Below are positions 41,014-49,995 of a DNA stretch of 60,879 bases, one piece after another. The number at the start of each line of letters is the position of its first letter. Position 1 is the stretch's first letter. A program made the translations under genes and the position numbers. The DNA comes from an uncultured Acetatifactor sp. (lineage in GTDB: Bacteria; Bacillota; Clostridia; Lachnospirales; Lachnospiraceae): assembly GCA_947627115.1 (NCBI GenBank), contig CANQUQ010000014.1, forward strand, positions 1 to 60,879. Reading direction: 5' to 3'. The notes below the pieces were generated by a model. It was not told where the DNA came from. It searched no databases and saw only the letters and a list, made by a program, of their open reading frames with translations.

Positions 41014-43947
41014 TTGAAAATATCATTTTATCAGCAGAATATTTCCGAGACAGAAAGACAGCATACAGAAAAAAACGGCGCCGTGCATGACACCAAAGGC
41101 AACGGCTCTGTTTCTGCGCCCGCGAGTGCAGGAGCTGTGTACGCGCAGGACAAGCGGAGCTGGTCGGACACCGGAAAGAGCGAAAAAGGCAAAAGCCTGA
41201 TCGAGATACAGCGGGAGGCCGCAGATGCCGACGTATCGGTACAGCAGGATTACATGACACTAATGTCACATACTATGTCCGAGGAGGATTACGCAAAACT
41301 GCAGGAGGAGGGCTTTGACTTCCGGGATATGGAGCCTGAGGAGGCGGTGACCATTGTCGACCGGATCAAGGCAGAGCTGGCGCGCGCCGGTAAGGATATC
41401 AAAGGCTACACCGACGATCTGGACATGGAGACGCTGGCGGCGGCTCTGGGCAGTCAGGTCCTGGCGAATGCCGTGGCGGACAGCTTTTCGGCCGCGGATA
41501 TTCCCATGACAGGCGAAAATTTAGAGGCGGTCACCAAAGCGTGGGATATGGCAAGCCAGCTGGAGCCCGTGGATGAAGGCTCTGGCCGCTACATGGTCGA
41601 CAACGGGCTGGAGCCGGAGATCTGGAATATGTACCTGGCCCAGAACAGCGGAGCAGGTGCCGCCGGAGGCAATATGCCGCAGTTCTACGCGGAGGATGTC
41701 AAGGGGTATTACACCAGAAGCGCGGGGGCGGAGCAGAGTGAGGAACTGGCGGAGCAGATCGACCGTGTGATCGGTCAGTCCGGCCGGGAAGTGAACGGGG
41801 AGACCAGACAGAACGCGGCGTGGCTTCTGGAGAACGGTCTGCCCCTTACGGCGGAGAACCTTGACCGGCTGGAACGGCTGCAGGAGGTGGAACTGCCGGT
41901 GACGGCGGAGGCCTTTGCACAGGCGGCGGCAAATGCCATTGCGGACGGAAAAGATCCCATCTACGCAGACCTGGGAGACAGGGGCGGAAATCTGTATGAA
42001 AGGGCTGCCGCGCTTGCGGATTACTATCAGTCCGCCGAAGCATGGGACGCTCTGGCAGGGGATGTGACCGCCAGAAGGCAGCTGGAGGAGATCAGACTGC
42101 GCATGACGGCGGAGGTCAATGTCAAGCTGTTAAAGAGCGGCTTTTCCATTGACACGGCGCCCATGGAGGAGCTGGTGGAGGCTCTGAAGCAGGCGGAGAG
42201 AGAGCTGGCAGAGCAGTATTTCCCTCAGGACTGGCAGGCCGTGGAAAAGTATCGGAGCTATAATGAGGTCGGCAGGATCACGGCGGAGCTGCCGGCACTG
42301 CCGGTCCAGGTGGTGGGGACTCTTGCGAATGCGCAGAGCACGGAAACACTGGAAGAATTCCACAGGGAAGGGAAAGCGCTTCAGGAGAGTTACGAAAAGG
42401 CCAGGGACAGCTATGAGACGCTGATGACTTCTCCCAGAGCGGACATGGGCGACAGTATCCGCAAGGCATTTGCCAATGTGGACGATATTCTTAAGGACCT
42501 GGGGATCGAGCCCACCGAAGAGACCCGCCGGGCAGCCAGGATCCTCGGCTACAACCGCATGGACATGACGCAGGAGAATCTGGCAGGCGTTATGGAGGCG
42601 GACAGACAGGTGAGATCGGTCATCGAAAAGATGACGCCGGCGGCCGTGCTGAAAATGATCAGAGACGGCATCAATCCTCTGGAAAAAAGCTTTGGAGAGC
42701 TGGAGGAATATTTCGGACAGCTGCCTGACGAGTACCGCCGGGAGGCGGAGAGCTACAGCCGTTTTCTCTACGGTCTGGAGCAGAATCGGGAGATTACGGA
42801 TGCGGAGCGGGAAAGCTACATCGGCATTTACAGGCTGATGCGCCAGATCGACAAGTCGGACGGAGCGGTGGTGGGCGCGCTGGTGAACACTCAGGCGCAG
42901 CTTCATTTTTCCAACTTGCTGTCCGCGGTCAGGAGCGGCAGGGTAAGGTCCGTGGATGTCAAGGTGGCGGACGAACTGGGAACCGTATCGGAACTGATAT
43001 ACAAAGGGAAGACCATATCCGAACAGATCGGAAGAGCCTTCACGGAGACGGTGAACCGTGTTTTGACACAAGTGTCATATAGCGAGGAGGCGGAGGCCTC
43101 CTATCGGCAGGAGGAACTGGAGCAGCTGAGAGAAGCCGGCCTCGATGCAGACAGTCAGTGCACCGCGATGCTTCAGAGGGGGCAGATGTCTCCGGCAGCC
43201 GGCAATATGATGGCGGCACAGGCGCTGCTGCACGGCAGGTCCGATCTGTTCGCCCGTGCCGGAAGGGCGGAGGGCGTCCGCAAAGACCGGGGGACGGCGG
43301 AGGCCGCAGAAAAGAGAGCGAATGGTGATGCCGCAAAAAGTGATGCCGCGAGAGAAGAGGCGGCTCCCGGCAGCAGGATTTGGGAAGATCTGGATGACAG
43401 TGAGACCTTTGTCCGGGAATACGATGATCTTACGGCGGACGCGCTGCATGCCGTAGAGGAGGCTTCCTTTACCGAGGCGGACACAAGTCTCGATGTGCGT
43501 GAAATGCAGCTGCTGCACAAGCAGCTCACCGTGATGGGAGTTTTGTCCAAGCAGCGAGAGTATTTTATTCCCATGTACGTGGGCGAGACGCTGACCCGTG
43601 TGCATCTGACGCTGGAGCAGGGAGGCTCCCGCCGGGGAACGGTGAGCGTGGGAGTGCAGATATCCGAATCGCAGCGGCTGGAGGCAGAGTTCGGATTCGA
43701 CAACGGTGTGCTCAACGGAATAATTACAGCCTCCGCTCAAAGTGAGGTTATGGAATTACAGGATTTAGCCGATATCTTTAAAGAGGAAACAGAAGGTGCC
43801 TGGACGGTCGGCCGCGTCAGCGTCGTCGGTCCGGGATCGGCAGAAACCGCAGACACAGAGAATGCAGAGTCACCTGTCGTTGACAGCGCACAGCTGTACC
43901 GTGTGGCAAAGGTGTTCCTGCAGGCAGTGCAGAAAAGAGGAATTTAG
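41014..43947 (+). CDS. DUF6240 protein of the flagellin cluster
   Basis: The 977-residue soluble protein is largely helical and acidic and fits the DUF6240 family, which in Lachnospiraceae is found beside flagellar genes. There is no signal peptide, as expected for a protein exported by, or working in, the flagellar apparatus. The C-terminal 130 residues (LTRVHLTLEQ and GTVSVGVQI) resemble the C-terminal fold of hook-length control proteins; that similarity is inference. The TTG at 41014 has AGGAG nine bases upstream. The flagellin gene starts 3 bases after its stop, so the two are probably co-transcribed from the SigD-like promoter at 40922-40949. Confidence 0.7.
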   Translation: MKISFYQQNISETERQHTEKNGAVHDTKGNGSVSAPASAGAVYAQDKRSWSDTGKSEKGKSLIEIQREAADADVSVQQDYMTLMSHTMSEEDYAKLQEEGFDFRDMEPEEAVTIVDRIKAELARAGKDIKGYTDDLDMETLAAALGSQVLANAVADSFSAADIPMTGENLEAVTKAWDMASQLEPVDEGSGRYMVDNGLEPEIWNMYLAQNSGAGAAGGNMPQFYAEDVKGYYTRSAGAEQSEELAEQIDRVIGQSGREVNGETRQNAAWLLENGLPLTAENLDRLERLQEVELPVTAEAFAQAAANAIADGKDPIYADLGDRGGNLYERAAALADYYQSAEAWDALAGDVTARRQLEEIRLRMTAEVNVKLLKSGFSIDTAPMEELVEALKQAERELAEQYFPQDWQAVEKYRSYNEVGRITAELPALPVQVVGTLANAQSTETLEEFHREGKALQESYEKARDSYETLMTSPRADMGDSIRKAFANVDDILKDLGIEPTEETRRAARILGYNRMDMTQENLAGVMEADRQVRSVIEKMTPAAVLKMIRDGINPLEKSFGELEEYFGQLPDEYRREAESYSRFLYGLEQNREITDAERESYIGIYRLMRQIDKSDGAVVGALVNTQAQLHFSNLLSAVRSGRVRSVDVKVADELGTVSELIYKGKTISEQIGRAFTETVNRVLTQVSYSEEAEASYRQEELEQLREAGLDADSQCTAMLQRGQMSPAAGNMMAAQALLHGRSDLFARAGRAEGVRKDRGTAEAAEKRANGDAAKSDAAREEAAPGSRIWEDLDDSETFVREYDDLTADALHAVEEASFTEADTSLDVREMQLLHKQLTVMGVLSKQREYFIPMYVGETLTRVHLTLEQGGSRRGTVSVGVQISESQRLEAEFGFDNGVLNGIITASAQSEVMELQDLADIFKEETEGAWTVGRVSVVGPGSAETADTENAESPVVDSAQLYRVAKVFLQAVQKRGI

Positions 43948-43950
43948 TCT

Positions 43951-45084
43951 ATGAGAATTAATTACAACGTATCGGCAATGCTTTCCAACAATGCGCTTTC
44001 CAATAATGACGATCTGCTGGCGCAGTCTCTTCAGAGACTGTCCTCCGGTTATAAGATCAACAGTGCAAAGGACAATCCTGCAGGTCTTGCCATGGCAAAG
44101 AGGATGAACGCTCAGGTAGAGGGCCTGAAGGTGGCGAACCAGAATGCAAGCGACGGTGTATCCGTGATTGAGACCGCCGACGGCGCCATGACCGAGATCA
44201 GTGAGATGCTGCAGCGTATGAACGAGCTTTCCGTACATGCGGCTAACGGTACTATGTCTGACAGCGACAGAGAGACCGTTCAGGAAGAGATCGCACAGCT
44301 GAAGGAAGAGATTACCAGAATTGCGGAGACCACAGAGTTCAACGGTCAGAAGATCCTGAACGGTGAGTTCTCTCTGAAGGGATACACCAACAATATTGAA
44401 GTTAAGGTGAACGCATATTCCAGCGATGTTGCTGCCAAGCAGTATCAGATCGAGTCTCTCACGGTGATACAGAATGAGGATGGCACCTACGATCTGGATC
44501 AGGATTCCCTGAGTCTGGGCGATGATTTTCCCGCGGGCGCACGGGCGGTGATGAAGGATGATCTGGTAGTTATTACGGACGACAACGGATTTGAGATGCA
44601 GCTGGATATCTCCGGCGTGGATTTTGCCGGAGGCGACACCGTAACCTTTGCCGCTCCGGACAGCGCTCTTACTATAGATGCTACCGGTATCGGCGCTATG
44701 AGGCTGCAGGTCGGTTCCAACGAAGGGCAGATCCTGGCGGTCGATATTCCTGCCATCACCTTAAAGAATATGGAGATCGAGGATATTGACGTAAGCACGA
44801 AGGAGGGTGCGCTGGATGCGATCGAGCGCATTGACAGCGCAATAAAATATGTGTCCAAGGTCCGCGGGCGCTTGGGTGCTTATCAGAACAGACTGGAGTC
44901 CACCATCAACAATCTGGACGTGACCACCGAGAACATGACCGCCGCCTATTCCAGGATCATGGATGTAGATATGGCGGAGGAAATGACAAAATACACCACA
45001 TACCAGGTGCTGACTCAAGCCGGCACTTCCATGCTGGCCCAGGCCAACGAGCGGCCCTCTCAGGTGCTGCAGCTGCTGCAGTAG
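43951..45084 (+). CDS. hag: Flagellin
   Basis: The 377-residue protein has the conserved flagellin N-terminus ([52 protein letters not shown]) and C-terminus ([49 protein letters not shown]), with a variable centre of about 150 residues. It forms the flagellar filament. In the segment matching the TLR5 contact of Salmonella FliC (QRVRELAV), the first Arg and the Leu are kept but the second Arg is Asn. Its SD lies inside the end of the DUF6240 gene; fliS follows. Confidence 0.97.
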   Translation: MRINYNVSAMLSNNALSNNDDLLAQSLQRLSSGYKINSAKDNPAGLAMAKRMNAQVEGLKVANQNASDGVSVIETADGAMTEISEMLQRMNELSVHAANGTMSDSDRETVQEEIAQLKEEITRIAETTEFNGQKILNGEFSLKGYTNNIEVKVNAYSSDVAAKQYQIESLTVIQNEDGTYDLDQDSLSLGDDFPAGARAVMKDDLVVITDDNGFEMQLDISGVDFAGGDTVTFAAPDSALTIDATGIGAMRLQVGSNEGQILAVDIPAITLKNMEIEDIDVSTKEGALDAIERIDSAIKYVSKVRGRLGAYQNRLESTINNLDVTTENMTAAYSRIMDVDMAEEMTKYTTYQVLTQAGTSMLAQANERPSQVLQLLQ

Positions 45085-45111
45085 TGATATTTGTTTGATG
45101 AAGGTGGAAGT

Positions 45112-45594
45112 ATGACAAGAGAAGTAAAGCAACAGTTTACCTTAAGAATTACCCAGGCGAATTCCACAGATCTTGTGGTGATCCTTTACGAGATGCTCCT
45201 CTGTTATCTGGAAGAGAGCAGGGAAGCGCTGAATGGGGATACTTCGGACAGAGAAGTCTTTCGGGAAGCTGTCCGCAAAGCAAGAGGCTGCATCAATGAG
45301 CTGATGGGCTCTCTGAAAATGGAATATGAACCGGCCCCTGCTCTGCTGCAGCTGTATCTTTTCTGTATTCGCCGGCTGGCTCTCTGTGAGGTCAGGAGAG
45401 ATGCAAAGCCTCTGGAAGAGATCGAGAGAGTGATCCGTCCGCTCCATGACGCATACATGAAGATCGCCGGGCAAAACAGCGCGGGCCCGATCATGGGAAA
45501 TTCCCAGACGGTCTATGCGGGCCTGACTTACGGAAAGGACAATTTAACTGAAAACATGGCTGACCAGGGCCCGAATCGAGGAATGTACGCTTAA
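45112..45594 (+). CDS. fliS: Flagellar export chaperone FliS
   Basis: The 160-residue helical protein resembles FliS, the chaperone that binds the flagellin C-terminus before export. It begins MTREVKQQFTLRITQANSTDLVVILYEMLLCYLE, close to the usual QAS/PQELVVMLYDGAL core, and it directly follows the flagellin gene. The tail after about residue 120 is longer and less conserved than in Bacillus. The ATG at 45112 has AAGGTGG four bases upstream. Its 3' end overlaps the convergent DUF2508 gene by 51 bases. Confidence 0.82.
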   Translation: MTREVKQQFTLRITQANSTDLVVILYEMLLCYLEESREALNGDTSDREVFREAVRKARGCINELMGSLKMEYEPAPALLQLYLFCIRRLALCEVRRDAKPLEEIERVIRPLHDAYMKIAGQNSAGPIMGNSQTVYAGLTYGKDNLTENMADQGPNRGMYA

Positions 45595-45840
45595 GCGTTC
45601 CTTCTCCTGGGGTTCCTGCGCGGCGGCAAGGTCGGTCAGATATTTGTATCTCATTTGAAGAGCGTTGATCTCGTAAATATAACTGTCAATTAAATCTGTT
45701 TCCACAGCGTTGTCAAAACCCGCATAGGCTATGTCCAGGTCTCGGCGGGTTTTTTCTATGGAATCCTTCAGGGTCACGGGAGAATAATCCTCCTCAGCGG
45801 GAGCCGTGTATTCGGATCTTTGGCTGAAATAGGTCTTCAT
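45544..45840 (-). CDS. DUF2508 family protein (YaaL-like)
   Basis: The 98-residue protein carries the DUF2508 pattern: IEKTRRDLDIAYAGFDNAVETDLIDSYIYEINALQMRYKYL. In Bacillus the homologous yaaL lies between recR and bofA; here a bofA homologue is the divergent neighbour, which supports the call. Its function is unknown. It overlaps the end of fliS by 51 bases on the opposite strand. Confidence 0.85.
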   Translation of the reverse strand: MKTYFSQRSEYTAPAEEDYSPVTLKDSIEKTRRDLDIAYAGFDNAVETDLIDSYIYEINALQMRYKYLTDLAAAQEPQEKERLSVHSSIRALVSHVFS

Positions 45841-45972
45841 AGCTGCGTGTTTCCTTTCTGTGCGGTTGATAAAAGTATAGGCAGGACAAATGAAAAATAT
45901 TCCAAATTTGGCAATAAATGAATAATTCTTTTATGCCGGTCATATGTTGTACAGAGTCGGGAGGACAAAGAG

Positions 45973-46248
45973 ATGCCGGATAATATGATGGGCACGGCGG
46001 CCGTATTGGCGATCTGTGCCGTAGTGATGTTCATAGGAGCGATCAAAAGGAAAGCGGAGTGGCTTCTGAATGTTATCATGCGGAGCATTCTGGGAACGAT
46101 CGCAATCTATTTCATCAATAATGCACTTGCCGGCGCAGGGATTTCCCTGGGAGTAGGCATCAATCCCGTCACGGTTTTGACATCCGGAATTCTTGGAATT
46201 CCAGGGCTTGCGGCTGTTTACGGAATTGGAATTTACAATTATTTGTAA
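45973..46248 (+). CDS. bofA: BofA family protein, pro-sigma-K processing inhibitor
   Basis: The 91-residue protein has two to three membrane helices and ends with the BofA signature NPVTVLTSGILGIPGLAAVYGIGIY. In Bacillus BofA holds the SpoIVFB protease inactive in the forespore outer membrane. This supports a spore-forming host. GGGAGGAC precedes the ATG. It is divergent from DUF2508. Confidence 0.88.
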   Translation: MPDNMMGTAAVLAICAVVMFIGAIKRKAEWLLNVIMRSILGTIAIYFINNALAGAGISLGVGINPVTVLTSGILGIPGLAAVYGIGIYNYL

Positions 46249-46284
46249 ATTATTGACAAAAAAATTATTTTTTGATTCAGCCTC

Positions 46285-46313
46285 TTGCAATTTCCGGGAG
46301 CTTTGATTATAAT
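46285..46313 (+). promoter_or_regulatory. Promoter of the Tad pilus operon
   Basis: TTGCAA at 46285-46290 and TATAAT at 46308-46313 are 17 bases apart. A leader of about 115 bases follows, with a small hairpin (GAGGC...GCCTC, near 46372-46388). I looked for a c-di-GMP riboswitch there and saw none. Confidence 0.65.
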
Positions 46314-46436
46314 GCGTTTTACAACAGTTCAATGACTGACTCGAATGAATTCATATTTTTCCGGTCTCTTCCGAGGCATGTGTCGCCTCAAGGTCCAAGA
46401 ATGTTGAAAAAGATAAAAAGGAGATGATGGGATTCC

Positions 46437-46940
46437 GTGGCGGCTTTGTGCGTTATGCTTTTGGCTGCCTGCTGGTCTGACTATCGGAAAAGAAAAATCC
46501 CCAATGTATTAATTGCGGTCATCGTTTTTTGGGGCGCTGTCCTGCACTTCTGCCAGGAGGGAGCGATGGGGTCCGTCATCTATTTGAGCCGGACGGTCAT
46601 GGCGGCGGGCTCGCTGTACTGTCTCTTTAAGATCGGGACGGTAGGAGCGGGGGATGTAAAGCTTTTTGGAGTCACCGCAGGGTATCTGCCTTTTCAGAAG
46701 ATCTTGATTTTCTTGTTTGTGTCTCTGCTGTTCGCAGCAATTTTTTCTCTGGTCAAAATGATTCGACATAATAATTTCAGTGAACGTCTTAAGGTTTTTT
46801 TAAGCTATTCCGCTAAAGTGTGGAAAAGCGGCAGATGGGAGCTCTATCCCGCGGACGGGACCGGAAGAAATGACGGAGAAATATGCCTTTCCGGTCCTAT
46901 ATTGCTCAGTCTTCTGCTGTATTTGGGAGGTGTGTATTGA
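46437..46940 (+). CDS. tadV: Prepilin peptidase, A24 family (TadV/CpaA-like)
   Basis: The 167-residue membrane protein has the two catalytic Asp of A24 peptidases: Asp15 in WSDYRKRKIPN and Asp73 in VGAGDVKLF. It removes the leader from Flp-type pilins, here probably the product at 51459. The GTG at 46437 is the first in-frame start; AAGGAG lies upstream at a long 14-base spacing. It heads the Tad operon, and its stop overlaps the start of the next gene. Confidence 0.88.
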   Translation: MAALCVMLLAACWSDYRKRKIPNVLIAVIVFWGAVLHFCQEGAMGSVIYLSRTVMAAGSLYCLFKIGTVGAGDVKLFGVTAGYLPFQKILIFLFVSLLFAAIFSLVKMIRHNNFSERLKVFLSYSAKVWKSGRWELYPADGTGRNDGEICLSGPILLSLLLYLGGVY

Positions 46941-47953
46941 GAGAGGCTTTAAAAGAAAGAGGCGCTGTGACTATGGCGCTGTGCGATACGGAAGAAGAGT
47001 ACGCTCAGCTGATGACAGAGTTCCTGCAGAGGAACAGGGAACTGCCTTGGGAGCTGCATACCTACACGGATGTGGAGGAGCTGCTGAGAGCGGAACAGGA
47101 GGCGGCTCTGTTCGTAGTGGCCGAGTCCGCCTGTACGCCGAAGCTTCGGCAGATGGCGCCGGGACGGCTGGTGGTGCTGAATGAGAGCGGTCTGATGAAA
47201 TGGGAAAATCTGCGCTATGTGGACAAGTATCAGAAGGCGGAGGATGTGCTGCAGAAGCTGTTGGAAATTTTTATGGAAATTGAAGATACGCCGCTGCCCA
47301 GATTGAAAAAAAGCTGCGGGACCGTATTCATCGGAAATTATTCTCCGGTGCACAGATGTATGCAGACATCCTTGGCATTGACGCTGAGCCAGATGCTTGC
47401 CATTGACCATACCACACTTTATCTGAATTTTGAACAGTATGCCGGAGTGGCTGAGCTGCTGCCGGACATGCAGACCCTGGACCTGGCGGATCTGCTCTAT
47501 TTTCTTAACGCTGACAGAGAAAAATTCCGGCTCCGCATGCAGACTATGGTAAAGCATATAGGAGGATTGAATTATGTGCCGCCCATGAAATGGGGGCAGA
47601 ATCTGCTGGCCGTCACTCCGGCCGAATGGCTGAGCCTTTTTCAGAAAATTCAGGATCTGAATGAGTATGAGTATGTGGTGCTTGATCTGAGCGAGAGCAT
47701 GCAGGGGCTTTTTCAGATCCTCCGTCTGTGCAGGAAGATCATTACAGTGACCAAAGAGGACAGGATCGCCAAGAGCAAAATTCTTCAATACGAACACCTG
47801 CTGGCCCGCTGTGAGTTCGATGACGTGCTGGAAAAGACGAAATGCCTGAGCCTGCCTCGTATCCGCAGGCTGCCGGAGGATCTGGAGCAGCTGACAAAGG
47901 GGGAGCTTGCCGTACTGGCACGTGAGCTGATCGATGAGATCTGCCGGCAGTAG
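46937..47953 (+). CDS. TadZ/CpaE-like protein with degenerate P-loop
   Basis: The 338-residue soluble protein has a receiver-like N-terminal part (about 1-115) and a MinD/ParA-like part (about 120-338). The P-loop position reads FIGNYSPVHRCMQTSLAL, with no Gly-Lys, so ATP binding as in CpaE is doubtful. VVLDLSES resembles a Walker B strand. By position, just before tadA, it should be the TadZ-type localisation factor. The TTG at 46937 overlaps the preceding stop and has GGGAGG six bases upstream; an ATG at 46973 is an alternative. Confidence 0.7.
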   Translation: MREALKERGAVTMALCDTEEEYAQLMTEFLQRNRELPWELHTYTDVEELLRAEQEAALFVVAESACTPKLRQMAPGRLVVLNESGLMKWENLRYVDKYQKAEDVLQKLLEIFMEIEDTPLPRLKKSCGTVFIGNYSPVHRCMQTSLALTLSQMLAIDHTTLYLNFEQYAGVAELLPDMQTLDLADLLYFLNADREKFRLRMQTMVKHIGGLNYVPPMKWGQNLLAVTPAEWLSLFQKIQDLNEYEYVVLDLSESMQGLFQILRLCRKIITVTKEDRIAKSKILQYEHLLARCEFDDVLEKTKCLSLPRIRRLPEDLEQLTKGELAVLARELIDEICRQ

Positions 47954-47981
47954 TCAGGGGAGAAAATAAGGAGGTCCGCGC

Positions 47982-49199
47982 ATGGAATATACGGAACTGA
48001 AAAAAGAGCTTCGCATCAGGGTTCAGGAAAGAATGGGATACGAGAAGGATTTCTCCGATGAGGAGGTAGAAGATATTATTGATGAGGTCCTGCTGGGCCT
48101 GGAGGCTTTGGCCACATATCCTGTGAAGGTGCGCCGGAAGCTGAAAAAGGAATTGTTCGATTCTCTGCGGAGACTGGACATTCTACAAATATTTGTGGAG
48201 GACAGCTCAATCACAGAAATCATGATCAACGGGATCGACCACATTTTCGTGGAGCAGAACGGCAGACTCAGAGAACTGGATGTCGGATTTGAATCGGTGG
48301 AAAAACTGCAGGATGTGATCCAGCAGATCGTAGCAGGCTGCAACCGTGTGGTGAACGAGGCATCTCCCATTGTGGATGCCAGGCTGCCCAACGGCTCCCG
48401 CGTCAATATTGTAATGAACCCTGTGGCGCTGAACGGTCCCATCGTCACTATCCGCAGATTTCCCGATAAGCCTATCACTATGGAAAGCCTGCTGCGCAGC
48501 GGCTCCATATCGCCGGAGGCCGCGGCCTTTCTGGAAAGGTCGGTAAAGGCCAAATATAACATATTCATCAGCGGCGGTACCGGAAGCGGCAAAACCACCT
48601 TCCTAAATGTTCTTTCTCACTATATTCCTGCGGATGAGCGGGTCATAACCATTGAGGACAGCGCAGAGCTGCAGCTGCAGGATCTGCCGAATCTTGTCCG
48701 CCTGGAAACACGCAACAGCAATGTGGAGGTCTGTCAGGCAATTACCGTGCGGGAGCTGATACGGACTTCCCTCAGAATGAGGCCGGACAGAATTATTGTG
48801 GGCGAAGTCCGGGGGGCGGAGGCCATTGATATGCTGCAATGCCTGAACACGGGGCATGACGGCAGTATGTCCACCGGCCACGCGAACAGTGCAAAGGACA
48901 TGCTGGCCAGACTGGAAAACATGGTGCTCATGGGAGTGGAGCTGCCGCTGGCCGCCATTCGTCAACAGATTTCATCGGGGGTGGATATCGTGGTGCACCT
49001 GGGGCGTCTCCGGGATAAGTCGAGAAAGGTGTTGGAGATTGCAGAAATTGTCGGCTGTGAGAACAACGAGATTGAACTTAATACTTTATTTCTTTTTGAA
49101 GAGACCGGGGAGGACAGCCAGGGCAATGTGATGGGATGTCTGCAGAAGAAAGGGGTGTTGCAGCGGGATGGCAAACTCAAGACAGCGGGATTGCGTTAA
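47982..49199 (+). CDS. tadA: Tad pilus assembly ATPase TadA/CpaF
   Basis: The 405-residue protein is a type II/IV secretion ATPase of the CpaF branch. ISGGTGSGKTTFLN is Walker A, TIEDSAELQL the Asp box, RMRPDRIIVGEVRGAEA Walker B, and TGHDGSMSTGHANS the His box. It powers pilin assembly at the inner face of the membrane. AAGGAGG precedes the ATG. The tadB start lies inside its 3' end. Confidence 0.96.
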   Translation: MEYTELKKELRIRVQERMGYEKDFSDEEVEDIIDEVLLGLEALATYPVKVRRKLKKELFDSLRRLDILQIFVEDSSITEIMINGIDHIFVEQNGRLRELDVGFESVEKLQDVIQQIVAGCNRVVNEASPIVDARLPNGSRVNIVMNPVALNGPIVTIRRFPDKPITMESLLRSGSISPEAAAFLERSVKAKYNIFISGGTGSGKTTFLNVLSHYIPADERVITIEDSAELQLQDLPNLVRLETRNSNVEVCQAITVRELIRTSLRMRPDRIIVGEVRGAEAIDMLQCLNTGHDGSMSTGHANSAKDMLARLENMVLMGVELPLAAIRQQISSGVDIVVHLGRLRDKSRKVLEIAEIVGCENNEIELNTLFLFEETGEDSQGNVMGCLQKKGVLQRDGKLKTAGLR

Positions 49200-49938
49200 A
49201 TATAGCCATAGCCGGAAAAAGGGCGAGCTGCTGTGGACGGCGGCCTTGTCTGTCGTGATCGTGGCATTCCTGGCGTATTTTTTTTATCGCTCCGTCTGGG
49301 CTATGATTCCGCTTGCCCCGATCGGTGCCGTCTTCTTCCGCACCGTGCGAAGGAAAAGGGCGGAAAGAGCAAAAGAGGAGCTGAAATCCCAATTCCGGGA
49401 ATGTATTCTTTCGGTATCCGCGTTGCTTCAGGCCGGATATTCCGCGGAGAATGCTTTTGTGGAGTGCGGTGAAGATATGAAATTAATGTATGGGGAAGGC
49501 TCGCAAATATGCGGAGAGCTTAGTCTGATCCGCCGTGGTCTGAATATCAATATTTCTCTGGAGGAGTTGATCCGTGACTTTGCCCGCCGCAGCAGCTGTG
49601 AAGAGATCAGTCAGTTCGCCAGGATCTTTTCCCTGGCAAAGCGCAATGGGGGAAATATGGCAGCGATCATCCGGAGCTCGGCTGCACTGATCGGAAAACA
49701 GATCGAACTGCGCCGGGAAATTCAGACAATGTTATCGGGCAAGAGAATGGAGTTAAATATTATGAAGATCATGCCCTTTGGTATCCTGCTCTATATTAAT
49801 ATCAGTAATCCGGGATATTTCGACGGTCTGTATCATAATTTGTTCGGCATTGCGGTGATGACAGGGTGCCTGACGGTCTATCTCGCGGCATACTCTTTGG
49901 GCGAGCTGGTCATGGACCGAATGACGGCGAGCATATAG
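49168..49938 (+). CDS. tadB: TadB-like pilus assembly membrane protein
   Basis: The 256-residue protein has an N-terminal pair of membrane helices, a T2SSF-type cytoplasmic domain (about 80-200, with SVSALLQAGYSAENAF) and C-terminal membrane helices. This is the TadB layout, the platform protein under the pilus ATPase. The ATG lies 32 bases inside tadA. Confidence 0.85.
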   Translation: MANSRQRDCVKYSHSRKKGELLWTAALSVVIVAFLAYFFYRSVWAMIPLAPIGAVFFRTVRRKRAERAKEELKSQFRECILSVSALLQAGYSAENAFVECGEDMKLMYGEGSQICGELSLIRRGLNINISLEELIRDFARRSSCEEISQFARIFSLAKRNGGNMAAIIRSSAALIGKQIELRREIQTMLSGKRMELNIMKIMPFGILLYINISNPGYFDGLYHNLFGIAVMTGCLTVYLAAYSLGELVMDRMTASI

Positions 49939-49995
49939 TCAGGCCGTGCGGGATCGGACAGATAAACGTCAGAAAATGACAGAATGGGAGGGACA

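Noticed and set aside
46314..46436. Possible c-di-GMP riboswitch in the Tad operon leader
   Set aside because: I looked for the conserved GEMM core and its paired helices and found only a 5-bp hairpin; no support.
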